A DNA stretch of 64,000 bases from SB25 sp029560875 (GCA_035388225.1 DAOOPM010000006.1:62001-126000), one strand, 5' to 3'. Counted from the first letter of the stretch, positions 54,263 through 63,526 are shown. Notes: a model not told the origin generated them from the letters alone. Program-made: numbers and translations.

Positions 54263-55105
54263 CTATTTAAATATTTCGTTGAGCGTATAAGCAACCCCAT
54301 CGTTTAAATTTGTAGGGGCAACATGCTTGGCGGCCTGCTTTACAATTTCAGGAGCATTTTCCATAGCTACTCCAAAGTCAACAGCCCTAATCATTTCAAT
54401 ATCGTTGTGGTTGTCGCCAAAGGCAACAGCGTTAGTTTTTGAAAATCCCAAATGGTTAAGCAAAAATTCGCAACCAATCGCCTTGTTTGAGTTTATGGGC
54501 GATACTTCAATATAATTATCTTTTGACCTATAGTTAGTTATCCTTTTGCTAAAATGGTGATTGGAATAGTCGATGAATTCGTCAATAGCATTAGTATTAC
54601 CCATAATCATTAATTTATGGATAGGCTGCTTCTTTAGTGCTAATTCATCAATTTGTGTATCAATGTTTGGATTGACTATTGCTTTAACCCTGGTATTATT
54701 CTCTTCGCGAAGTGTCCATTCGTCGGCACAATTAACATACCATTCATTTTCGGAGAATAATCCAAAATGTAGGTTTGTTTCTTTTGCTTTTAGAAATAGG
54801 TTTTTGGCTACTTCAATATCAATAGAATCGCTTCGAATTATGTTCTTTTGGTTGAATCCGCCCTCCATATTTTCTAGAATTAATGCCCCGTTGTAGCAGA
54901 TTATAGGCGAATTCAAGCCTATTTGTTGGTATAAATGGAGCATTCCTTCGGGCATTCGGGCGGAGACCATTACAAAAGTTACGTCGTGGTTTTGCTTAAT
55001 GGCCCTTATCTTACCTGTGGTAGTGTTTGATAATTCCCTTTCTTTGTTGAGTAGGGTTCCGTCAACATCTGAAAACACTATTCTATACTTATTTTCTTTA
55101 TACAT
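54263..55105 (-). CDS. Cof-type HAD-IIB family phosphatase
   Basis: A 280-residue haloacid dehalogenase-type hydrolase. The nucleophile motif is FSDVDGTLLNKE, motif II lies in VSARMPEGM, the Lys motif in the middle, and motif IV is AFGDNHNDIEMIRAV. The inserted type IIB cap spans about 85-190. Such enzymes dephosphorylate sugar phosphates, flavin or pyridoxal phosphate; the substrate is unknown. ATG at 55105 is chosen because the longer form from 55147 would run across the terminator of the upstream TPR gene. The U32 gene follows immediately. Confidence 0.9.
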   Translation of the reverse strand: MYKENKYRIVFSDVDGTLLNKERELSNTTTGKIRAIKQNHDVTFVMVSARMPEGMLHLYQQIGLNSPIICYNGALILENMEGGFNQKNIIRSDSIDIEVAKNLFLKAKETNLHFGLFSENEWYVNCADEWTLREENNTRVKAIVNPNIDTQIDELALKKQPIHKLMIMGNTNAIDEFIDYSNHHFSKRITNYRSKDNYIEVSPINSNKAIGCEFLLNHLGFSKTNAVAFGDNHNDIEMIRAVDFGVAMENAPEIVKQAAKHVAPTNLNDGVAYTLNEIFK

Positions 55106-55106
55106 A

Positions 55107-55143
55107 ACAAAAAATGAAGGGCTGCCCATTAATAAGCAGCCCT
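55107..55143 (-). terminator. Terminator of the TPR protein gene
   Basis: Stem AGGGCTGC (55118-55125) / GCAGCCCT (55136-55143), 10-base loop, followed on the minus strand by a T-run. Confidence 0.75.
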
Positions 55144-55170
55144 GCAAAGTTAGAAATAAAATAGTTTAAA

Positions 55171-56142
55171 CTATTGACATTTCAATTGTTGAATTTGATA
55201 GTCGGCATTTGGTTTGAAAGTGCCAAACGAAGCATTTTTGTAGGCCTCGCAAGCTTTTGCATTATCGTTAATTTTTTGGTATGCTGTAGCTAGTAGGAAG
55301 TAAAGTTCGGCTTTTTCGTCAGCAGCTCCAGTTTTTAGGTCAATAGCCTTTAACGCAGCCTCAATACCCTCGTTCCATTTTTCAACTCTATTGTAGTTAA
55401 CGGCAAGTAAACGGTAAACATCGTTGTCGTTACTATCGTATTTTAGAGAGTTGTTTAACGCTACAATTGCCTCGTCGTATTTCTTAGCCTTTTGAGCATC
55501 ATCAGCGCTCTTTAAGAAATAGTTCTTTGCTTTAATTGCTGTTTCGTCGGCAGTTTTAATGTCATTTATCTTTTTTGCCACTTCAATAGTTTTGTCAATG
55601 AATTCCAACATTTTGGCTTCGTTATTAAGTTTTTCATACGATAACATAATACCTAAATGTGGATCAACAAAATCAGGAATAAAGTTTAACGCCTTTGTGT
55701 AGTTGTCAATAGCTTCTTCAAACTTATTCTCTTTAAACTTATTGTTTCCCATCACATTGTAGAGTTTTGGGATTGTTTTTTCAACGCGGGTTTTTACAGT
55801 TCCAACGTTGTATTTTACTGCAGTTTCTTCAGCTTTCTCAAGGTTATCAAGAGTTCCTTGTAAATCCTTTTGTTTGTACTGAACCATTGCAATTTCGAAG
55901 TAAACAGAAGGGATAAGGTTTTCTGAATTTGTTTTAACCTCAACTCCTTCTTCGCCTAATTGCTCACAAATTTGAATAGCTTTATTCAAATTATCTAAAG
56001 CTGCTTTTGGATCTTGTTTGTAAGTTGTAGCTGCGCCATTATATGCGTCAACAGCTTCTTTCATTGTTTGTCCGAATCCTGTAAATGGGATTAACAAACC
56101 TAATCCAACAACTAATGCGCTTAAAAACATTTTTCTTTTCAT
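55171..56142 (-). CDS. Exported TPR-repeat protein
   Basis: A 323-residue protein with a signal peptide (1-24, ending GFG) and about six tetratricopeptide repeats (about 30-310), for example the units starting FEEAIDNYTKALNFIPDFVD, KKYDEAIVALNNSLKYDSND and VEKWNEGIEAALKAIDLKTG. It should be a periplasmic or outer-membrane-associated scaffold for protein contacts. No other domain is visible. It has a good promoter and a terminator of its own. The exact role is unknown. Confidence 0.88.
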   Translation of the reverse strand: MKRKMFLSALVVGLGLLIPFTGFGQTMKEAVDAYNGAATTYKQDPKAALDNLNKAIQICEQLGEEGVEVKTNSENLIPSVYFEIAMVQYKQKDLQGTLDNLEKAEETAVKYNVGTVKTRVEKTIPKLYNVMGNNKFKENKFEEAIDNYTKALNFIPDFVDPHLGIMLSYEKLNNEAKMLEFIDKTIEVAKKINDIKTADETAIKAKNYFLKSADDAQKAKKYDEAIVALNNSLKYDSNDNDVYRLLAVNYNRVEKWNEGIEAALKAIDLKTGAADEKAELYFLLATAYQKINDNAKACEAYKNASFGTFKPNADYQIQQLKCQ

Positions 56143-56182
56143 AGGTATTTCAGTTTTAATGGTTTTTTGTTTGGAATTTTCC

Positions 56183-56210
56183 CAAAAATATTAATTGAGA
56201 TGTAAATCAA
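56183..56210 (-). promoter_or_regulatory. Promoter of the TPR gene
   Basis: On the minus strand TTG (56210-56208), 17-base spacer, TATTTTTG (56190-56183); ATG is 41 bases further. Confidence 0.5.
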
Positions 56211-56263
56211 AAATTATATGCATAAATTTAAAATCATTCTAAACAGTATTTTGTTTGAAAAAA

Positions 56264-56707
56264 TTAGCGTTTTTTTCTAAAAAAGTCTTTCACGAATGCT
56301 GAACATTCTTCTGTTAACATATTTTTGACCACAATTGTTTTTGGGTGTAATACATTGTTTCCAAATAGTTCATATCCTCTTTTAGGGTCGGAAGTTCCAA
56401 AAACCAATGTTCCTAGGTGTGACCAGTACAGAGCACCCGCGCACATCACGCACGGTTCAACGGTGACATATAGCGTGCATTGGTCCAGGTATTTTCCTCC
56501 TAAATAGTTTGTTGCGGCTGTTATAGCCTGCATTTCAGCATGAGCCGTTGGGTCGTTTAAGGTTTCTGTAAGGTTATGTGCACGGGATATTATTTTGCCA
56601 TTACAAACAACTATGGCACCTATTGGAACTTCGCCCTTCTCTAATGCTTTTTTAGCCTCCTTCAGGGCTTCAGTCATAAAGTAATCGTGTGATTGTAACT
56701 CTATCAT
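56264..56707 (-). CDS. tadA: tRNA-specific adenosine deaminase TadA
   Basis: A 147-residue zinc-dependent cytidine-deaminase-fold enzyme that converts A34 to inosine in tRNA-Arg(ACG). The zinc/catalytic motifs are THAEMQAI with HAE (proton-shuttle Glu) and TVEPCVMCAGAL with the PCxxC cysteines. The start MIELQSHDYFMTEALKEAKK and the C-terminal NMLTEECSAFVKDFF fit TadA. Other nucleoside deaminases share these motifs, so guanine deaminase is a less likely alternative. It is divergent from aspS. Confidence 0.9.
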   Translation of the reverse strand: MIELQSHDYFMTEALKEAKKALEKGEVPIGAIVVCNGKIISRAHNLTETLNDPTAHAEMQAITAATNYLGGKYLDQCTLYVTVEPCVMCAGALYWSHLGTLVFGTSDPKRGYELFGNNVLHPKTIVVKNMLTEECSAFVKDFFRKKR

Positions 56708-56809
56708 AGAATATAAAAATTCAAAATTGTGAGTTCAAAAAAGATGCCAACATATTTCAGCCTCATTTTTTCTTTATACATTCGCAAGTTAAAAAAACTA
56801 TCAAATATT

Positions 56810-58567
56810 ATGTATAGAACTCATAATTGTGGAGAGCTAAGAATTGGGAATGTAAACAATTCTGTAATCCTTTCGGGATGGGTACAGCGTATTAGAAATT
56901 TGGGCGGAATGACTTTTGTTGATATCCGCGACAGGTATGGCATAACCCAGGTTGTTATTGATGAGAATACCGATAAATCGGTTCAAGATACTGTTGCTAA
57001 ATTGGGTAGAGAATTTGTTGTGCAAATTCATGGGGTGGTTGTTGAGCGCACTAGCAAAAACAATAAAATTCCTACCGGCGAAATTGAGGTGCATGCAAAG
57101 GATATAAAAATCCTAAACGTGTCGGAATTACCTCCATTCACCATTGAGGATGAAACCGATGGAGGTGATGAGCTCCGGATGAAATATCGCTATTTGGATT
57201 TAAGGAGGAACCCTGTTAAGAATGCGTTGATACTTCGTCATCAAATGGCACAGGAGGTTCGCCGATACCTTGACAGTAAGGACTTCCTAGAGGTTGAAAC
57301 ACCATTTCTAATTAAGTCGACACCCGAAGGTGCACGCGACTTTGTAGTACCATCAAGGATTCATCATGGCGAGTTTTATGCACTTCCTCAATCGCCTCAA
57401 ACATTTAAGCAGTTGCTTATGGTTGCGGGTTTCGACAGGTATTTTCAGATTGTAAAGTGCTTCAGGGATGAGGACTTACGAGCCGATAGACAACCAGAGT
57501 TTACACAAATTGACTGTGAAATGTCGTTTGTGGAGCGTGACGATATACTGAATACTTTTGAGGGTTTAACAAAGCATCTTTTTAGTAAAGTAAAGGGAAT
57601 TGATTTTAAAGAGCCGTTCCTTCGAATGTCCTACCAGGAGGCTATGAGCAAATATGGCTCCGACAAGCCCGATTTACGGTTTGGAATGCCTTTCGTTGAG
57701 TTAACCTCAATAGTTAAAGGAAAAGGATTCGGAGTATTTGATAATGCCGAGTATGTTGGAGGTATTTGCGCCACAGGTTGTGCAAATTATACGCGTAAGC
57801 AGCTCGATGAATTAACCGATTTTGTAAAGCGTCCTCAAATTGGTGCTAGTGGACTTGTTTATGCACGATACGGCGAGGATGGAGTTGTTAAATCGTCAGT
57901 TGATAAGTTTTACTCTCCAGAAGATTTAATGAAGATTGCTGAGGCAATGGGTGCAAAGCCTGGTGATTTAATTCTTATCCTTGCAGGAGGTTCCAAAAAG
58001 ACTTTATCTGCGCTTTGTGAGTTGAGGTTAGAGATGGGAACAAGATTAGGATTAAGGTCGAAAGATACATTTGTGCCACTTTGGGTTGTTGATTTCCCTT
58101 TGTTGGAGTGGGATGAGGAGTCGAAACGTTTCTTTGCAATGCACCATCCATTTACATCTCCTAATCCAGAGGATATTACATTGTTTAATTCCAACCCAGG
58201 GGCAATTCGTGCAAATGCTTACGATTTAGTAATCAATGGAGTTGAGATTGGTGGTGGTTCTATACGAATTTTCGATAAATCCCTTCAACAGAAGATGTTT
58301 GAGACGTTAGGATTTACGCCCGAGGAGGCAGAAAAACAGTTTGGATTCCTATTGAATGCGTTTAAATACGGAGCACCACCTCACGGGGGTATTGCATTTG
58401 GCTTTGATAGGTTATGTTCGTTGTTTGGAGGCTCTGACTCAATTAGGGATTACATTGCATTCCCGAAGAACAATGCTGCTCGCGATGTTATGATTGATTC
58501 ACCCTCCACTATTCGTCAGGAGCAATTAGATGAATTAAGTATTGGAATTAGACCTGAAAACAAGTAA
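56810..58567 (+). CDS. aspS: Aspartate--tRNA ligase
   Basis: A 585-residue class II synthetase that charges tRNA-Asp. An N-terminal OB anticodon-binding domain (about 1-105: VILSGWVQRIRNLGGMTFVD) is followed by the catalytic domain with motif 1 (MAQEVRRYLDSKDFLEVETP), motif 2 (YFQIVKCFRDEDLRADRQPE), a bacterial GAD insertion (about 285-420) and motif 3 (HGGIAFGFDRLCSLFGGSDS). ATG at 56810 begins the family-typical MYRTHNCGEL; an earlier ATG at 56729 is less likely. The length fits bacterial AspRS. It ends at a terminator. Confidence 0.97.
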   Translation: MYRTHNCGELRIGNVNNSVILSGWVQRIRNLGGMTFVDIRDRYGITQVVIDENTDKSVQDTVAKLGREFVVQIHGVVVERTSKNNKIPTGEIEVHAKDIKILNVSELPPFTIEDETDGGDELRMKYRYLDLRRNPVKNALILRHQMAQEVRRYLDSKDFLEVETPFLIKSTPEGARDFVVPSRIHHGEFYALPQSPQTFKQLLMVAGFDRYFQIVKCFRDEDLRADRQPEFTQIDCEMSFVERDDILNTFEGLTKHLFSKVKGIDFKEPFLRMSYQEAMSKYGSDKPDLRFGMPFVELTSIVKGKGFGVFDNAEYVGGICATGCANYTRKQLDELTDFVKRPQIGASGLVYARYGEDGVVKSSVDKFYSPEDLMKIAEAMGAKPGDLILILAGGSKKTLSALCELRLEMGTRLGLRSKDTFVPLWVVDFPLLEWDEESKRFFAMHHPFTSPNPEDITLFNSNPGAIRANAYDLVINGVEIGGGSIRIFDKSLQQKMFETLGFTPEEAEKQFGFLLNAFKYGAPPHGGIAFGFDRLCSLFGGSDSIRDYIAFPKNNAARDVMIDSPSTIRQEQLDELSIGIRPENK

Positions 58568-58585
58568 GAATGAGATATCTGAAAT

Positions 58586-58617
58586 AAAAAAACACCCAAA
58601 TTTTGGGTGTTTTTTTA
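58586..58617. terminator. Bidirectional terminator between aspS and the small lipoprotein
   Basis: Stem ACACCCAA / TTGGGTGT around 58592-58610 flanked by A- and T-runs, between convergent genes. Confidence 0.85.
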
Positions 58618-58633
58618 TTTTTTAATCTAATGA

Positions 58634-58804
58634 TTACTGAGCTTTAGTTGTATCAGGAGCAACTTCAACTTCTTCTACTTGAGTAGTATCAACTTGTTCA
58701 GTAGCAGGTTCAGCTTCAGTAGCCTCTTCTTGTTTTGGAGCAGATTTACAAGCAACCATAGAAACAATAGCAGCAGCCATTAGAAAATAAGCTAATTTTT
58801 TCAT
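58634..58804 (-). CDS. Small acidic lipoprotein, 56 residues
   Basis: A short gene. It encodes MKKLAYFLMAAAIVSMVAC, with lipobox MVAC (Cys19), then about 37 residues rich in Glu, Thr, Val and Ala (for example QEEATEAEPATEQ and VDTTQVEEVEVAP). No family is recognised. The signal sequence, codon pattern, a -7 element upstream and a terminator downstream all support a real gene. Such tiny acidic lipoproteins are common in Bacteroidota envelopes and have no known role. Confidence 0.75.
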   Translation of the reverse strand: MKKLAYFLMAAAIVSMVACKSAPKQEEATEAEPATEQVDTTQVEEVEVAPDTTKAQ

Positions 58805-58835
58805 AGTTCAGTTAATTAAGTTAGTTTGTTCACAA

Positions 58836-58843
58836 CAAAAGTA
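58836..58843 (-). promoter_or_regulatory. -7 element of the small lipoprotein gene
   Basis: Plus-strand CAAAAGTA reads TACTTTTG, 32 bases before the ATG. No clear -33. Confidence 0.4.
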
Positions 58844-58891
58844 TGATTTTTATCAATATAAATATCATTTTTTCATCATTTTTTTAAGATA

Positions 58892-58924
58892 CAAAAAAGC
58901 ACAACCATTTATAGTCGGTTGTGC
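58892..58924 (-). terminator. Terminator of the tricorn-type peptidase gene
   Basis: Stem GCACAACC (58899-58906) / GGTTGTGC (58917-58924), 10-base loop, followed by T6 on the minus strand, 24 bases after the stop. Confidence 0.8.
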
Positions 58925-58947
58925 ATTTAAGTGTGTTTAACAGAAGT

Positions 58948-61900
58948 TTACTTTGCTTGAAGTTGTTTTATCAGTTCTTCAACTGCTGCTCTAATTTGAG
59001 TATCTATGCCAGTTGCTGCATCCTCTGGTTTAATCTGAACCTGTATGTCTGGATTCAATTGTTGATTTTCCAAGTATTTTCCATTTAAATCTCTTACACC
59101 CATTTGTGGAATTCCAAATACAAGAGTTGGGTCAACTTGGGTTTCCCACCAAACGGCAGTCATTGTACCAGGAACAGGCATTCCAACTAATTTCCCAATT
59201 TTCAAGGTCTTGTAAACATATGGGAATCCGTGAGCGTCGGAGTAGTTGCCCTCGCCAACAAGCACAACCGAAGGTTTGTACCATTTAGCAATTGGCTCGG
59301 CTCCAATATGCTGGCCACGAGGCGTAAAATCGACATACTTTTTGCCATTTAGTAAGGTTGCCAAATCATCGTGAAGCCAACCCCCACCGTTAAAACGAGT
59401 GTCAACTATAATAGCCTCTTTTCCTCTATGCTTGCCAAGCAAATCGGAGTAAACCTCGCGGAAACTTTGCGAGTTCATTCCCCTAACGTGAACGTAACCA
59501 ATTTTTCCATCTGATAGGCGTTCAACTTCATCGTTGCGTTTCTTTATCCAACTTTTGTATATTAATTCTGACTCATCCCAGCGGTTAATTGGTTTAACGG
59601 ATTCTGCCCAGCGTTCACCGTTAGCAGGGTTAAAGAATTCAATAGATACGAGTTTACCCGCTTTGCGGTTCAATAAACCAAAGTAGTTTGAGTTAGCGGA
59701 TATATCAACGCCATCAATCTTTTCGATAATTACACCAGACTTAACTTTACCTTTAGAGTTAATCAGTGGAGATTTATCTATGACCTCCGCTATTTTCATT
59801 CCATTGCCAGAGTAGTTTAAGTCGTAAAAAACTCCTAGAGTTGCGGTTTGGTCTGCATTATCGGGATTCGACCTATATCGGCAACCTGTATGAGAACCGT
59901 TAAGTTCGCCGAGTAGTTCGCTCATCATTTCGGCATAATCAAAGTTATTGTTGATATGCGGTAAGAATCTTGAATATTCGCTTTTGTAGAATTTCCAGTC
60001 GATTCCGTGGAGGTTAGGGTCGTAGAACTTCTTATCGACTTGGCGCCACATATGCTCAAACATATATTCGCGCTCCTTTGGGTAGTTTACGCTAAACTCG
60101 GCATTAAACTTAATGGTTGTTAGTTTATTGTTTGCAATCTCAACCTTCATCAAAGAACCGTTTGATAGTAAAAATAGATTTTTTTGGTCTTTATCAATGG
60201 ATAAGTTGCCTGCGTAACCATCAATTTTTACAAGGAGTTTGGTTTCATTATCCTTAAGGTTTGTAACCCAAAGGTCGTGACCTTTCTCAAAGCGGCTTAA
60301 GTAGTAAAGTTTGTCGCCATCGGGAACCAAAATTGCGTCGGATAAAGCCGATGAGTTTATGGTAAGTTTTACTTTTCTATCATCAATATTGTTGATATCA
60401 ATTTTTAACGGTTCAATACCTTTATCCTTTGGTGTTTCTTTTTTGTCTTTTTTATCAGATTTTTCTTTTTCCTTAGCATCCTCTTTAGCTTTCTCTTTTT
60501 CTTTCTTACGCTTTTCTTTTAGTAGTTCCCATTCAAGTTTGCTGAGGTTGAATTCTTCAAATGATTCTTGGGTTAAGAACATTGCAAAAGCATCGAACTG
60601 AGAGCCCCACGAACCGTGGCTACGCATTCCCATTTTATCGTTGAACCAAAGAATTGCTTTGCCATCCATCATCCATTTAGGATTGCTATCATCGTAACCG
60701 CTTTTTGTTAGGTTGAAGAATTGGCCTGAGCCGTCGGCCTTAACAAGGGCAACATCGGAATCGGGCCACGAGGGCACCTCCATAAAGCTAACTACGAACC
60801 ATTTGCCATCGGGAGACCATTGGTACCATTGGTCGCCGTCTGAGTAGGAGTAGTTGTACTTGCCATCGAGAATGGTTCTAATTTGTTTCGATTCAAGATT
60901 CATAACGCAAAGCGTTGTGCGCTCTTTTAGGAAGGCAACCTCCTTTCCATCAGGAGAATATGCAGGCTGGAATGTTTCCTCTGGAATGGTAACAATTGGT
61001 TCCTCCTTTAATAAGGTTGACAAGGCGAAATTAGGTTCGTCGGCAGATAAAACTGATGTTTGGTAGATATTCCAGCTGCCATTGCGTTCCGATGCATACA
61101 GTAACTTTTTACCATCGGGGCTAAAGCTAACAGAGCGTTCCTGTTCAGGAGTATTAGTAATACGTTTTGTGTTATTATGGTCTGTTGAGGTTACAAAAAC
61201 ATCACCCCTTATAATAAATGCAATTTCTTTACTATCTGGCGAAACTGCCATTTCTGTAGCGCCTCTTGATAAGGATTCAAACTTAACTTCCTGCTCAGTT
61301 TTATCGGCAGCAATGCTAATGGCAACCTTTTGAGGCGTCCCATTTAATGGTTGTGTGTAAATTTCGCCATTGTACTGAAAGCAGAATGTATTATTTGCAA
61401 ACGATAAAAACCTTACAGGATGTTTTGTGAAATTGGTGATAGACTTAGGTTGATTTGCTAAAGCAATATCCTGCGAGGTGATGTTAAAACTTCCATTTAT
61501 TTCTGATAAATAGTAAATGGTATTTCCATCGGCTGAGAAAATAGGATTTCTGTCTTCGCCTTCAAAAGAACTTATTTTTTTATGTGTTTTGGATTGTGTG
61601 TCGTAAATCCAAATATCGCGGGTTACTGACGATTGATGATGCTTTCTCCAATTATCTTCATAACCCTTACTATCGTGGTAGGCAATATATTTACCGTCGG
61701 GACTAAAAACAGCGCTTTCGGCAGGTGTTGTAAGCACTTGTTTAATTCTACCGCCAGCAACTGGTACTGAGTATAATTCAGAGAGAACATCGCTGGGGAA
61801 AAGGATATTTTTTGCATCGTCCTGAATTGATGCTTTGAAAATAATTTCTTTCCCATCAGTAGTAAATTCCGAAGGATACTCGTTTGCTGAGTGAAAAGTT

Positions 61901-62217
61901 AATCGGATTGGCTCACCACCTTCGGCTGGTATAGTAAAAATGTCGAAACCTCCATTCCTGTTCGATGCAAAAGCTATAGTTTGGCCGTCGGGAGACCAAA
62001 CAGGCATATAATCGTATGCCGGGTTTGTGGTAAGAATTCGGGCATCTCCACCATTAGATGACACCTTATATATATCACCTTTATATGAAAATGCAATAAA
62101 CTTTCCATCGGGCGATATGGCAGGATAGCGCATCCACAAAGGGGTGGAATTGGCTTGGGCAAAAAGGTTAACTGTTGCAAGTATAGCAATAATTAACAGG
62201 AGTAGATTTTTCCTCAT
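58948..62217 (-). CDS. Tricorn-type S41 serine peptidase with TolB-like beta-propellers
   Basis: A 1089-residue exported peptidase (signal peptide about 1-20). The N-terminal half (about 30-530) is a double beta-propeller made of PD40-type repeats such as SPDGKFIAF, SPDGQTIAF, SPDGKKLLYA and SPDGKEVAFL. A very charged Lys/Glu linker lies at about 555-600 (KEKRKKEKEKAKEDAKEKEK). A core domain with a PDZ-like unit follows (about 780-870), then the S41 catalytic domain with DTRFNGGGWLHDD and the nucleophile region GEGNYSDAHGFPY. In archaeal tricorn these parts form an oligopeptide-degrading shell; here the protein is periplasmic by its signal peptide, which is inferred. Confidence 0.92.
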   Translation of the reverse strand: MRKNLLLLIIAILATVNLFAQANSTPLWMRYPAISPDGKFIAFSYKGDIYKVSSNGGDARILTTNPAYDYMPVWSPDGQTIAFASNRNGGFDIFTIPAEGGEPIRLTFHSANEYPSEFTTDGKEIIFKASIQDDAKNILFPSDVLSELYSVPVAGGRIKQVLTTPAESAVFSPDGKYIAYHDSKGYEDNWRKHHQSSVTRDIWIYDTQSKTHKKISSFEGEDRNPIFSADGNTIYYLSEINGSFNITSQDIALANQPKSITNFTKHPVRFLSFANNTFCFQYNGEIYTQPLNGTPQKVAISIAADKTEQEVKFESLSRGATEMAVSPDSKEIAFIIRGDVFVTSTDHNNTKRITNTPEQERSVSFSPDGKKLLYASERNGSWNIYQTSVLSADEPNFALSTLLKEEPIVTIPEETFQPAYSPDGKEVAFLKERTTLCVMNLESKQIRTILDGKYNYSYSDGDQWYQWSPDGKWFVVSFMEVPSWPDSDVALVKADGSGQFFNLTKSGYDDSNPKWMMDGKAILWFNDKMGMRSHGSWGSQFDAFAMFLTQESFEEFNLSKLEWELLKEKRKKEKEKAKEDAKEKEKSDKKDKKETPKDKGIEPLKIDINNIDDRKVKLTINSSALSDAILVPDGDKLYYLSRFEKGHDLWVTNLKDNETKLLVKIDGYAGNLSIDKDQKNLFLLSNGSLMKVEIANNKLTTIKFNAEFSVNYPKEREYMFEHMWRQVDKKFYDPNLHGIDWKFYKSEYSRFLPHINNNFDYAEMMSELLGELNGSHTGCRYRSNPDNADQTATLGVFYDLNYSGNGMKIAEVIDKSPLINSKGKVKSGVIIEKIDGVDISANSNYFGLLNRKAGKLVSIEFFNPANGERWAESVKPINRWDESELIYKSWIKKRNDEVERLSDGKIGYVHVRGMNSQSFREVYSDLLGKHRGKEAIIVDTRFNGGGWLHDDLATLLNGKKYVDFTPRGQHIGAEPIAKWYKPSVVLVGEGNYSDAHGFPYVYKTLKIGKLVGMPVPGTMTAVWWETQVDPTLVFGIPQMGVRDLNGKYLENQQLNPDIQVQIKPEDAATGIDTQIRAAVEELIKQLQAK

Positions 62218-62515
62218 AAGGCAGTTTATTAGGTTGTTTTAATGTTTTAAGTTAATATAGTTTTGATTGATAGAACAACAATTTGGTTTAACGTATAAAA
62301 CAAAGTTATGAATTAAAGTTCTAAATATTAGTAAACAAGTATTTCGAAAATGTGTTTAGAATTTTTAATTGATTTAATTCTCAAAGCGCTTGCTATTGCT
62401 GAGTTTTAATACATTGTTTTAAATTAAATTTTATGAAGATTATTCTATATTTTTTATTCGTAATAATAAATATCCTGATAAGATACTGACTAACAAAGCG
62501 ATAATTTTTACTAAA
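62218..62515. other. AT-rich intergenic region
   Basis: About 300 bases with no credible gene. A minus-strand -7-like element TAACTTTG (plus-strand CAAAGTTA, 62301-62308) may serve the tricorn-type gene, leaving a leader of about 75 bases. Confidence 0.5.
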
Positions 62516-62548
62516 TTGTTGCTTTATTTTATTAATTATTTACATTTG
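62516..62548 (+). promoter_or_regulatory. Promoter of the AT-hook protein gene
   Basis: TTG (62516-62518), 22-base spacer, TACATTTG (62541-62548). The transcript would have a leader of about 115 very AT-rich bases. Confidence 0.5.
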
Positions 62549-62669
62549 CATTTTATTATGTATTTATTTTATAAATTCAGAAAATGCTTGCATTGTATTT
62601 ATTTGATTTATAAATTTATATAGTTCTTTTTAAAATAGAAATTCTAATTATAACCAATAATTAACCTAA

Positions 62670-63443
62670 ATGAAAAAAATTTCGCTTACCCAAAATGAAG
62701 TCAACGAATTGGTTGACCTCTATCAAACCGAGATAGATAGAGCACAACGGAGAATTGCAAATTTAAAAGCAATTCTTAAAAAGATATCCGAAGGAAAATC
62801 TTTGACCGATGATGATAAGGTTGAAGTTAAAAAATCGACAAAAGAGCCAGTTGCTGAGCCCAAAAAGAGAGGCAGAAAGCCTAAAGTTCAAAAAGAAAAG
62901 GCCGTAGATGTAAAAGCAGAGCCCAAGAAAAGAGGCCGTAAGCCAAAAGTTCAAAAGGAAAAGGCTGCGGAAGTTAAAGCAGAACCAAAAAAACGCGGTA
63001 GAAAACCAAAGGTAAAAACAAAGCCTGCAATAGCAAAAAAAGCAGAGAAAGTTTCTAAAAAGAAAGTTGTAAAAACGCCAAAGGTAAAGGAACCAAAAAA
63101 ACGTGGTCGCAAGCCAAAACCCGTTCGCAAATCAATTAAAACAGGTAAAGGCGAAGATAAGGTAAAATGGATTGATTTAATTTATGATATTTTGCGTAGC
63201 AAAAAATCGTTAATGTTATCAAATTCGCTAACTCTTGCAGCAATGGAACGCTTAGGCATTGCCGATGCCGATAAGGATAGAGTTAGAATGGCAATTTCTA
63301 CAAATCTAACCCGTTTAACTAAGTACGATAAAACCATAAATAAATACTCACAGGAAGGCACAAGTGGTTCATTCTACGGGCTTGCTGAATGGTTCGATGA
63401 CAAAGGAAAATTAAAATCCGAATTCAAGAACAAATTAATGTAA
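62670..63443 (+). CDS. AT-hook repeat DNA-binding protein (histone H1-like)
   Basis: A 257-residue basic protein. A coiled helix (about 1-45) is followed by four AT-hook-like repeats, each with PKKRGRKPK (near residues 66, 88, 108 and 141), joined by Lys/Ala/Val-rich spacers, then a folded C-terminal domain (about 165-257: VKWIDLIYDILRSKKSLMLS, AMERLGIADADKDRVRMAIS). The GRKP core of AT-hooks binds the minor groove of AT-rich DNA. A role in nucleoid structure or gene silencing is likely but inferred. The C-terminal domain resembles a winged-helix. A terminator follows. Confidence 0.8.
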   Translation: MKKISLTQNEVNELVDLYQTEIDRAQRRIANLKAILKKISEGKSLTDDDKVEVKKSTKEPVAEPKKRGRKPKVQKEKAVDVKAEPKKRGRKPKVQKEKAAEVKAEPKKRGRKPKVKTKPAIAKKAEKVSKKKVVKTPKVKEPKKRGRKPKPVRKSIKTGKGEDKVKWIDLIYDILRSKKSLMLSNSLTLAAMERLGIADADKDRVRMAISTNLTRLTKYDKTINKYSQEGTSGSFYGLAEWFDDKGKLKSEFKNKLM

Positions 63444-63462
63444 ATTATATTCTTTTCAGACT

Positions 63463-63489
63463 AAAGGCCGTTTAAACGGCCTTTTTCTT
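63463..63489 (+). terminator. Terminator of the AT-hook gene
   Basis: 22-base perfect palindrome AAAGGCCGTTTAAACGGCC plus TTT (63463-63484), followed by a T-rich tail. Confidence 0.75.
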
Positions 63490-63504
63490 TTTGCTAATTT
63501 ATGG

Positions 63505-63512
63505 TAGCTTTG
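63505..63512 (+). promoter_or_regulatory. -7 element of the rsmB-like gene
   Basis: TAGCTTTG fits TAnnTTTG, 15 bases before the ATG; identical to the element before tatD, including the following CA. Confidence 0.35.
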
Positions 63513-63526
63513 CAAAAAGATAAATT

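Noticed and set aside
63463..63484. 22-base palindrome as an operator or attachment site
   Set aside because: It is directly followed by a T-rich tail after the AT-hook gene stop, so a terminator is the simpler reading.
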